From Tubiluchus corallicola (Eukaryota; Priapulida; Priapulimorpha; Priapulimorphida; Tubiluchidae), in NCBI GenBank assembly GCA_030141605.1, contig JAQGDQ010000301.1, positions 126,001 to 186,000 of the forward strand: a stretch of 60,000 bases of DNA, written 5' to 3'. A model generated the notes under the pieces. The model did not search any database and had not been told where the DNA came from. It worked only from the letters and a program-made list of their open reading frames with translations. Positions 51,525 through 60,000 of the stretch are shown one piece after another. A program made the translations under genes and the position numbers. Every line of letters starts with the position of its first letter. Position 1 is the stretch's first letter.

Positions 51525-51825
51525 TCAGGTAAAAATGGCACAGGAAAAAATGGCTAGGTCAAAATGCCATAGGAAAAAATGGCACAGGAATGGCACAAAT
51601 GGAAAAATAGGTAAAAATGGCACATGAAAACATGCCAAATGGAAAGTAGGTAAAAATGGCACAGGAAAAAATGGCAAGGTAAAAATAGCATAGGAAAAAG
51701 GCACAGGAAGAATGACACCGGAAAGAATGGCACTGGAAAAAATGGCATGGTCAAAATGGCATGAGCAAAAATGGCACAAATGGATAAGTAAGTAAAAATG
51801 GTACAGGAAAAATGGCACACTTAGT
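51525..51825. repeat. Minisatellite of AAAAATGGCACAGG-like units
   Basis: About 300 bases of imperfect units such as GGAAAAAATGGCACA, with irregular length (about 13-20 bases). Long minus-strand frames here (51525-51820) encode only repeats of the CHF/AIF type and are artefacts of the array. Confidence 0.9.
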
Positions 51826-51879
51826 AAAATATGAGTTTAGAGTTAAGATTACCATGGGAGATAATTATTTTAGTTATTT

Positions 51880-52075
51880 TTACCTCAGCCAAGGAAACTA
51901 TGCTTCAACACAGTTTGTGCATTTGTCTGGCTGTTTTTTACTATTATGGCGGTAAGCCTATTATGCAACAACTACCAAATGGATTTTTATGAAACTTTGT
52001 GGAGAAGGCGAGTATTGGGGTGCCAAAATTGGGTCACTAAGTTTTTGTATAGAAGAACATTTCAGGTATGAGGCA
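51880..52075 (+). mobile_element. Probable transposable element fragment
   Basis: It reads GCCAAGGAAACTATG, GTTTGTGCATTTGTCTGGCT, CAACTACCAAATGGATTTTT and ATGAAACTTTGTGGAGAAGG. This order (GCCAAGGAGG, TTTGTTTGTCTG, GGACGGATTTTGATGAAACTT) is, to my knowledge, a recurring motif of non-autonomous repeats in many invertebrate genomes. No ends could be defined. Confidence 0.4.
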
Positions 52076-53606
52076 TGATGATAAATATACACTCCTGGCC
52101 AAATATAAGAAAGAAGCCAAGGCCAGAGTAATCATCAATAATATAGACAAGCACGAATTATGCAAAAATGTATTAATCTTCTAGCACCACAGAATCGTCC
52201 TCAGAATAATCATTATAGTTAACAGTATAAATATGAAGTTTATACAAGTGTGATTGAATGTCGTCAATTCAGTAACGACAGGTGTTGCACAACAATAGAC
52301 CTATACTTTTTATACAATCATCTCCTCTTGCCTTAACTATCTCATTTTTTCATTCATGTCTGTCAGCAGACTTTCTGTTTTTGAAATTTCGTATAGCCCC
52401 AGTTATTTCCTCATTAGTTCAACAGTCTCAGTGCGTGAAATAAATTCTATTTTTTATATAAGTCATCCACCTCATTTTCAATCATTTGTTCCCTTTGATT
52501 GCCAGATTCATTTTGATTTAATAGGTTAAAGTAATATTGCTCAAAGATATGCAGAAATGCTTCAACGTAGAATTTTCCTTCTCTTACTAAAATGAATTAT
52601 TCACCAGTAAGCTTATCTCCACACGCAGGCTGTACTTCCAAGGAAGATATTACTATTAGTACTGTTCTCTACTCTAGACATAAACTATAGTATATATAAT
52701 ATTACTTATTAGTATACATTATGACTAATTTTACTACTACTACTACAAGGCCTGCATTTCGTCCAAGCGTCAATTTCTTTCCCTTAAATTTCGTATCTGA
52801 TACTCTTCTGTTTTGCTTTTGAGGGTTACAAGGCTTTTTATCATGTTTGTGAGTTCAATAATCTTACTCGACTGTGCAACCAAAGAAGCTGAACCAACAC
52901 ATTATCAGGAGTCTAGGTACAGGAACATGTGATCAGTGTAGAGCGCAGAGTACGCCATTAGCCGTACGGTAATTCCGCTAAAGCGCATGTGCTAAATCTG
53001 CATGTTGGGCGCCATCTAATCCACTAGCCGAAGTAGGACGTGTCGTACATAGGCTGCCCAAGTAGGACTCTAGAGACAGGTCGCGAATTGAGTCGTTAAC
53101 CTTACTGGAACCGTCCATTGCCCTAGTTTATGTAATAATAATAATTAAAAACGTCAATAAACGTTGAATAATTTATTATACATCCGAAAAAATTTATCCT
53201 GAGCTAGTATAATTATTATTTGCCAATATTAATCTTCTTTGAAATAACACGAACGCTCCTTTTAGGCGATTTCAACATTTGCTTAAGGTATATCATTTTT
53301 TATTTTGTCTTGCTTTACAGACAGGTGATCCTTTTCACTCCTTCTTGGACAAATAATTGTTTTCTACTATGTAAACGGGTTGGCGAGTTATGTGCCCTAC
53401 GTAGTTTCTCTCTTTAAAGCATTAGATACTTAGTTTAATGTTATGATGATATTAATGGAGCTAATAATGATGATTCAATTAGTCTAAAAATACATTTGTA
53501 AATTGTCAAGGACTATCCACCATTGTTATAAAGCTACTTTTTTTCTAAAACAAATTTAGTTTTGTGTTTTATTATGTCATAAATCTCGATTCTCGACAGA
53601 AATTTA

Positions 53607-56068
53607 TTTATTAAACAGTTGCTATTTATTAAACAGTTGCTATTTGTTAAACAGTTGCTATTTGTTAAACAGTTGCTATTTGTTAAACAGTTGCAATTTA
53701 TTAAACAGCTGCTATTCGTTAAATAGTTGCTATTCGTTAAACAGTTGCTATTCATTAAATAGTTGCTTTATTAAACAGTTGCTATTAATTAAACAGTTGC
53801 TATTTGTTAAACAGTTGCTATTAATTAAACAGTTGCTATTTGTTGAACAGTTGCTATTTGTTAAACAGTTGCTATTTATTAAACAGTTGCTATTCGTTAA
53901 ATAGTTGCTATTCGTTAAACAGTTGCTATTCATTAAATAGTTGCTTTATTAAACAGTTGCTATTAATTAAACAGTTGCTATTTGTTAAACAGTTGCTATT
54001 AATTAAACAGTTGCTATTTGTTAAACAGCTGCTATTAATTAAACAGTTGCTATTTGTTAAACAGCTGCTATTTGTTAAACAGTTGCTATTTATTAAACAG
54101 TTGCTATTCGTTAAATAGTTGCTATTCGTTAAACAGTTGCTATTCATTAAATAGTTGCTTTGTTAAACAGTTGCTATTAATTAAACAGTTGCTATTTGTT
54201 AAACAGTTGCTATTAATTAAACAGTTGCTATTTGTTAAACAGTTGCTATTAATTAAACAGTTGCTATTTGTTAAACAGCTGCTATTTGTTAAACAGTTGC
54301 TATTTGTTAAATAGTTGCTATTTGTTAAACATTTGCTATTTGTTAAACAGTTGCTATTTGTTAAACAGTTGCTATTTGTTAAACAGTTGCTATTTATTAA
54401 ACAGTTGCTAATTGTTAAACAGTTGCTATTCAATAACTGTTACAATTTGTTAAACAGCTGCTATTTGTTAAACAGTTGCTATTTGTTAAATAGTTGCTAT
54501 TTGTTAAACATTTGCTATTTGTTAAACAGTTACCCTTTGTTAAACAGCTGCTATTTATTAAACAGTTGCTATTTATTAAACATTTGCTATTTTTAAACAG
54601 TTGCTATTTATTAAACATTTGCTATTAATTAAACAGTTGCTATTTATTAAACAGTTTCCATTTATTAAACAGTTGCTATTTGTTAAACAGTTGCTATTTG
54701 TTAAACAGTTGCTATTTGTTAAACAGTTACTATTTGTTAAACAGTTGCTATTTGTTAAACAGTTGCTATTTATTAAACAGTTTCCATTTATTAAACAGTT
54801 GCTATTTGTTAAACAGTTGTTATTTGTTAAACAGTTGCTATTTATTAAACAGTTGCTAATTGTTAAACAGTTGCTATTCAATAACTGTTACAATTTGTTA
54901 AACAGCTGCTATTTGTTAAACAGTTGCTATTTGTTAAATAGTTGCTATTTTTAAACAGTCTATTTTTAAACAGTGCTATTTTTAAACATTTGTTAAACAT
55001 TTGCTATTTGTTAAACAGTTACCCTTTGTTAAACAGCTGCTATTTATTAAACAGTTGCTATTTATTAAACATTTGCTATTTTTAAACAGTTGCTATTTAT
55101 TAAACATTTGCTATTAATTAAACAGTTGCTATTTATTAAACAGTTTCCATTTATTAAACAGTTGCTATTTGTTAAACAGTTGCTATTTGTTAAACAGTTG
55201 CTATTTGTTAAACAGTTGCTATTTGTTAAATAGTTGCTATTAATTAAACAGTTGCTATTTGTTAAACAGTTTCCATTTATTAAACAGTTGCTATTTGTTA
55301 AACAGTTGTTATTTGTTAAACAGTTGCTATTTATTAAACAGTTGCTAATTGTTAAACAGTTGCTATTAACTTTGTTAAACAGTGCTATTTGTTAAACAGT
55401 TGCTATTTGTTAAACAGTTGCTATTTTAAACATTGCTATTTTAAACAGTTCATTGTTAAACAGTGCTATTTTAAACAGTTGCTATTTTTAAACATTGCTA
55501 TTATTAAACAGTTGCTATTTGTTAAACAGTTTCCATTTATTAAACAGTTGCTATTTGTTAAACAGTTGCTATTTGTTAAACAGTTGCTATTTATTAAACA
55601 GTTACTATTTGTTAAACAGTTGCTATTTGTTAAACAGTTGCTATTTATTAAATAGTTGCTATTTGTTAAACAGTTGCTATTTGTTTAACAGCTGCTATTT
55701 ATTAAATAGTTGCTTTGTTAAACAGTTGCTATTTGTTAAACAGTTGCTATTTGTTAAACAGTTGCTATTCATTAAACAGTTGCTATTTGTTAAACAGTTG
55801 CCATTTGTTAAACAGTTGCTATTCATTAAACAGTTGCTATTTGTTAAACAGTTGCTATTCGTTAAACAGTTGCTATTTGTTAAACAGTTTCCATTTATTA
55901 AACAGTTGCTATTTGTTAAACAGTTGCTATTTGTTAAACAGTTGCTATTTGTTAAACAGTTGCTATTTATTAAACAGTTGCTATTTGTTAAACAGTTGTT
56001 ATTTATTAAACAGTTGCTATTTGTTAAATAGTTGCTATTTGTTAAACAGTTCCTATTTGTTAAACAGT
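53607..56068. repeat. 18-bp minisatellite with higher-order structure, about 2.5 kb
   Basis: The consensus unit is TTTGTTAAACAGTTGCTA, roughly 130-140 copies. Variants (ATTAATTAAACAG, ATTCGTTAAATAG, CAGCTGC, CAGTTTCCATTT, CAGTTACCCTTT) recur in a fixed order and form blocks. The TTGCTTTATTAAACAG junction recurs at 53763 and 53941 (178 bp apart) and a variant at 54155 (214 bp). GCTATTCAATAACTGTTAC recurs at 54425 and 54873 (448 bp). Units shortened by several bases cluster at about 54950-54990 and 55425-55500. Because 18 is divisible by three and the unit lacks stops in two plus frames and one minus frame, long frames result; they are not genes. The array ends about 30 bp before a Bmt2-like exon. 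Confidence 0.98.
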
Positions 56069-56099
56069 GAGTTAGAATAAAGTGTCGTGTTTTTTGCAG

Positions 56100-57637
56100 G
56101 CAAATTGTACTGAAGTGTATGATGTCATTGTTCTTAGTCTTGTTCTCAACTTTCCTGGAGATCCGAAAACTCGTGGCCATATGCTGAAACGAGCTGCTAC
56201 ACTTTGCCGAATTGGCGGTCACATATTTGTAAGTTCCAGTCGAATTGTTGCATAGAATACTTGTTACTGATGTTACCCTGTATTATTTTTTATACTATAC
56301 AAAAATACATTATAGTATTTTACCACACTTTTTCAGCATCTGCTTAGTTTTTTTGATAATCAAATGCTTGTGCAAAATAATTGAAATATACGCCACACAT
56401 TGTCAACTTATCTTGTTCACCTTTGACTGACAACGGGCCTAGTTGTCTTTTGTTCCTACAGATTGCAAAAAATGGGTCAAATTTAATTTATGTTCACGGT
56501 TTTACAAAAGTGGCTTTTGATTTCATTTTGAAGCTTGTGACTAATACTTAGATGGAGCTTTTTGGGCTTCTCCGTAATTTTATGAAATGTGCAGTAGTAA
56601 ATTTAAGTACAAATAAAAGTTTAAGCATTCTAAGTTAGATTTATTGTTGACTCAATAAATTTACACTTGTTGACAGTTTCTCCAACATTGCATGTGTGTG
56701 TGTGTGTGTGTGTGCGTGCGTGCGTGCGTGTGTGTATGTGCACATAAACTTTTTTTATGAAATATAACTGGAATGTTTTTGTAGGTAGTTCTACCTGCAG
56801 CTTGTCTGAAAAACTCTCGCTACCTTACTTCTGAGTTACTTGATTCTATAATGTCAAGTTTAGGTCTAAAAGCCAGAGTGTCACCCTACAGTCAAAAGCT
56901 TGCATACAAAATGTATTGCAAAACTCACAAAGTTCTACAGCTCAGGTAACATCATTTGTATATTGTATTTGATTTATAAATTATGTTGCTTAGCTATTTT
57001 ATTTTATTTATATGGTTGGTTATTCATTGAAACTATTCATTTCTTCATTTATCGATTTGCTAATTTTATTCATTTATTATTCTACTAGTTATGCTTCATT
57101 TTTTTGCAAAAGTGTCGTTCACTTAATTATTTAGATTACTTAACATGTGATTGTGACTTTACCTCTTGCCATGTGCTAAATGTTCATCTATTCTTTTTTT
57201 CATTCATGTAATGATTCCTGGAAATTTACTGTATGTGTGATTTGAGCTTTAAGTCGCTTACCTGCTTAGTACAATCTAATGTAAGATTTGTGACAGAATC
57301 AGAAAATGTTACAAAATTATTGTCTAAAGACTACTATGTAACACAGTCATGTAAAAGATTTTTAGCTCCATTCCAATAATTTTAATTATGTCATTCTTAT
57401 TTCACTATTTTTAGCTTGTTTCACAATAAGGTGATAAAACTACTCTGGACAAAGCTATGTCTATTTGACCCAGAATCTGATTACGTAACAGCCTGCGTAC
57501 TGCAAATGCGTAGAGGGAATAATGGGGCACGGAGCCGCGCAATAGGTATTAAGTCCGAAAATCGGTGGCACATATCCCATAATTTCAGGAATTTTCACAT
57601 TTTGTACTTGCCGTTACCAATTGCCCGCATGTGCTGA
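56100..57637 (+). CDS. Bmt2-like rRNA adenine-N1 methyltransferase, 3' exons only (partial)
   Basis: Three plus-strand exons: 56100-56228, 56785-56945 and 57415-57637, with good splice sites and matching phases (0, 2). They encode about 170 residues. The order VYDVIVLSLVLNF, DPKTRGHMLKRAATLC, IGGHIFVVLPAACLKNSRYL and LGLKARVSPYSQKLAYKMY matches the fungal Bmt2 family, which methylates N1 of an adenine in large-subunit rRNA using SAM. The related animal SAMTOR proteins lack the PxxCxxNSRY-type motif, so I prefer Bmt2. The family's SAM-binding motif I would be encoded upstream and was not found. The last exon adds about 70 residues after the conserved core, ending LYLPLPIARMC, which I do not recognise. 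The gene could be complete with distant 5' exons, or 5'-truncated by the minisatellite. Family call is fairly sure; activity is unknown. Confidence 0.75.
56693..56742. repeat. (GT)n/(GCGT)n microsatellite
   Basis: A GT run passes into GCGT units and back to GT, in the intron between the first two visible Bmt2-like exons. It is a compound microsatellite. Confidence 0.95.
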
Positions 57638-58607
57638 ATAGCCCGTCTTTTTCTGAAGTTGGCTTTCAACAAGAATGAGATCCAGCACTAAAAACAAGGC
57701 CTATTTAACACAAATGATTGTGGTAAGACAGGAATCTGTACAATATCAAACAAACTCATCTAATATGAAACCATGTAGCCGGCAGGAGGTCTTAGCCAGA
57801 GGTTTGCAAGAGAGTGTTCTCCCAGGATGTTATAGCTCAGGCAGAAAGGAAATGAAACTCCACAATGACAGTTTCTGAACTATTAATAAAACAACTTCAA
57901 CTAGATCTTCTTAGATCTTACTGCTTAGATCTCTTATTAGCTACTTACAGCTTTATACCTCAGACCATGTTATATAAGTCTCCTTGTAGTAACATGACAG
58001 CCTCATTTTCTGTCTGTGTTTATATACCATATCACAAATTGTGTTGAAATTCTGTTCTACAACTTATACTATACATTCTTGTGACAGCCAGAAATTTAAC
58101 CTCAAACCTCTGTGGCGTTCCGGGGCAAGTGTCTACTGCGCATTATTAGTATTGATATTTTGTGCTTTTCGTGTTTTATCTTTTATGCTTATTGTACTTG
58201 TGATTATGTTAACTAAAAATATTAAAACTCCCCAAAACTTCCTCCAATCTGAAGGCAGCACACAGGTGGCAGAGTGCAGCATTTACCTGTAATTACATGC
58301 AAGAGCTTGTGTTTGCTTTAACAGCACTTACATACATTGTAACTATCACCTCACAACTACAAAATATATATACGCTTTAAAGAATATGACTGATCAGTCA
58401 CTCTAATGGTTTTACTTGATAGCACTTTCAATAGATTTAGTGATACAAAAAGGAAAACGCATGGGCAAACCTTTCCTCACTGGGTTAACCACACTTTCTA
58501 CACATTTTACTGCTATGAACTTACATAGATGTACAAGGTGCCCTAAATTTATGCAAAAGCTTGAAAGGTTATAAATTGAAATATAAATTATATTAGAAAA
58601 AATATAC
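57638..58607. other. Convergent intergenic region or unresolved exons
   Basis: AATAAA at 57885-57890 may end the Bmt2-like transcript. A plus-strand frame from about 58084 to 58292, after a TTGTGACAG acceptor-like site, encodes one hydrophobic span (CALLVLIFCAFRVLSFMLIV). I cannot link it to either neighbour. TM6 and TM7 of the receptor to the right should be encoded here or beyond on the minus strand, but no exon with those features was found. Confidence 0.35.
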
Positions 58608-59593
58608 CTTCTACAGTTGCAATCTGGTGAAGTTTCTTTTTCCGATGTCTTCTTTCACGCAAAAACAGATACGCACTGCTCACGAGACAAACCAAAATTC
58701 CATTTGGTATTTCAAAAACAACAAAGTTCCACAAGTCACTTAGGTTGTCTACCAGACAGTATGGCAGCATGACTGGCATTTGTGCAGCATATATTACATT
58801 GATATCAGTTGCCAGTCTGAGCAGGAAATAATCAACAAATTCTGGTATGAACCATAACAGCAGTATTAGCAGGAAGCATTGGATATTGCTCACCCTTACA
58901 CTCCCACATTTTCTAGCTAAACAACACAACGCTTCTGAGTCAACAACAACCAGGACAAGAAGTAGGACATTAGACGTCAATCTGGTGGCTTCACTTTCCA
59001 TCCAACAGACGTTAATGCCAGTCTCCAAGTTGCTGCCAGCAGAATTTGCCGCAGTGACAATGAATGCCATAATCAAGACTGTGTTATACAATAGATTTGC
59101 AGAACCTATGACAAGCATGAGGACACATTTGACGCAATTGCTCTTTTTGACCATTTCTTTTCTAACATGTGGAGGGTGTATATGTTGGCCAAGAGGACAA
59201 TAATAATAGCAGCAATTGCTGGATAAAGTATGACTGGGGCTCTAGAATGATGCACTGTTATGAACATATCCTTAGCTGAATGAATGTCCCCACTGTCAAT
59301 GTTGATGCTGTCAAATCTGAGCCCCAATTTAGTGGGAACCTCAGTTTTATGAGATACATTGTGGTAGTTTGGAGATGTGAGATTACTGTCTTCAACTACT
59401 TTTATCAGCTTATTAATGATATTTCTGGCAACTGCTAGTAAACGAAACACATCAGGTTGAATATCATTTTTCAGTGCTGTATACTCATAAGCAGTAATGC
59501 CTACAGATGTTTCATTACTCCCACCAGCTGCACTTGTCACAGGGATTGACAAAGCTCGCAATTCTCCATAACGAATTTCATCTGACATGATGC
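58608..59593 (-). pseudogene. Divergent seven-transmembrane receptor exon with apparent frameshift
   Basis: The minus-strand exon is bounded by a TTTTAG acceptor (59594) and a GTATAT donor (58607). It encodes an N-terminal region with several NxT/NxS sequons (ETSVGI, NLTS, NVSH contexts) and TM1 (VILYPAIAAIIIVLLANIY). After a shift of frame near 59150-59162 it continues with TM2 (CVLMLVIGSANLLYNTVLI), TM3 (LLLVLVVVDSEALCCLARKC), TM4 (CFLLILLLWFIPEFVDYFLL) and TM5 (GILVCLVSSAYLFL). Cysteines before TM3 (NVCWMES) and in the second loop (LPYCLVD) could form the usual GPCR disulfide. There is no DRY motif. The shift equals one missing base in an A-rich stretch, so it may be a sequencing error rather than true decay. 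ATG 59588 is the first possible start. TM6 and TM7 were not found. I cannot assign a receptor family. Confidence 0.55.
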
Positions 59594-60000
59594 CTAAAAT
59601 TAAAAAATATATATAATGCAATAATTGCATTTTGCTGTCAAGGCAAACTTAGAAACAAATTGGTGGTGATGCATGTAGCCCTTTGGGACCTAAAAATATC
59701 TAGGTATAATTTCAGATCTGAATATTTGGACGTACCTTACTATTAGTAGTTGTGTGTTAGGTTAACTATGAGCGTCAAGTTAAAATGAAATAAATTTTCT
59801 ATAAAACTCAGGCTGGGCAGTACACAAGAGATTTATTTTTAAGGTCCCAAGTTTGTCGTATTCATTTCCTAGCCGCGTTGAGCTAGCTAGTTTGAGAATA
59901 AACATTCTTTCCGAAGATTACGAGACCAAACCATAAGACGGCTTTTGGTGGCCGCTCAACGACGACCATGTACGACACTGCCTTTCCGCAGTGTGGGGCG
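59594..60000. other. Upstream of the receptor exon, right edge
   Basis: About 400 bases. The last 130 are richer in CG dinucleotides (GGTGGCCGCTCAACGACGAC), which could be a promoter, a 5' exon or a repeat end. No coding frame with recognisable features. Confidence 0.35.

Larger units (their letters stand above)
50571..53606. other. Region between the TRUB2-like start and the 18-bp array
   Basis: It should contain the TRUB2 promoter and, if the Bmt2-like gene is complete, its missing 5' exons. I could not find an exon with Bmt2 N-terminal or SAM-binding features on the plus strand. It holds the GGCACA-rich minisatellite (51525-51825), a transposon-like fragment (51880-52075) and a stretch at 52930-53100 with more CG dinucleotides than its surroundings, which could be a promoter. 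Confidence 0.4.

Noticed and set aside
51525-51820. Two overlapping minus-strand frames of 88-97 codons rich in Phe, Pro and His
   Set aside because: Translation of the ATGGCACA minisatellite; both frames are equally open and have no family similarity.
53534-56222. Long open frames of up to 178 codons on both strands, with repeated LLNSCY, LLFVKQ or CLTNSN hexapeptides
   Set aside because: They are produced by the 18-bp repeat unit, which has a length divisible by three and no stop in those frames. Several frames are open at the same place and they end where the unit register shifts.
56100-57637. SAMTOR (SAM sensor of mTORC1) instead of a Bmt2 methyltransferase
   Set aside because: The LVLNF...RGHML and LPAACLKNSRYL segments fit fungal-type Bmt2 better; SAMTOR, as I recall it, lacks the NSRY motif. 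Without the N-terminal half the distinction is not final.
58041-58292. Plus-strand 83-codon frame with one hydrophobic span
   Set aside because: No family similarity, no consistent splicing to the Bmt2-like exons, and its minus strand is also open and partly hydrophobic. Too weak to call a gene.
1-60000. CRISPR array, bacterial operon or phage-like defence system
   Set aside because: The tandem repeats here have no unique spacers, and all recognisable genes are spliced animal genes.

Overview
The window is AT-rich animal nuclear DNA. Every protein gene I could rebuild except one is split by many GT-AG introns, most of them hundreds of bases to about 3 kb long. A retinoid X receptor (RXR), a DEG/ENaC channel, a GOLIM4-type Golgi protein and an animal-type GPCPD1 together indicate a metazoan. 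Nothing here fixes the phylum; an invertebrate is my inference from the divergence and the repeat load. All exon joins were made by eye from splice sites, reading phase and family similarity.

Layout, left to right. (1) 68-324 (+) is the last coding exon of RXR, followed by a long 3' UTR and intergenic DNA. (2) 4387-6276 (+) is an apparently intronless DEG/ENaC channel. (3) 24390-8436 (-) is a GOLIM4/GPP130-like Golgi type II membrane protein in 11 exons (831 aa). (4) 27622-40915 (+) is a GPCPD1-like glycerophosphocholine phosphodiesterase in 14 exons (669 aa). It is divergent from gene 3. (5) 50570-41429 (-) is a TRUB2-like mitochondrial pseudouridine synthase in 9 exons (325 aa). It is convergent with gene 4, and the 3' UTRs may overlap. 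(6) 56100-57637 (+) holds the three 3' exons of a Bmt2-like rRNA adenine-N1 methyltransferase, whose 5' part I could not find. (7) 59593-58608 (-) is one exon of a divergent seven-transmembrane receptor with an apparent frameshift.

The repeat content is the most distinctive part. An 18-bp minisatellite of about 2.5 kb with higher-order blocks (53607-56068) ends about 30 bp before a Bmt2 exon. A 574-bp pogo-like MITE, which keeps the first codons of a transposase, ends 24 bp before GPCPD1 exon 8. There is also a second pogo-like MITE family (2 copies), a roughly 290-bp dispersed repeat (3 copies), an inverted repeat pair around GPCPD1 exons 6-8, a perfect 92-bp palindrome, a GGCACA-rich minisatellite and a possible tRNA-derived SINE.

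The genes look like ordinary, functionally unrelated housekeeping and signalling neighbours, and I see no operon-like system. The most interesting protein-level observation is that the TRUB2-like product has His where the family has its catalytic Asp. I found no convincing tRNA, rRNA or CRISPR array.
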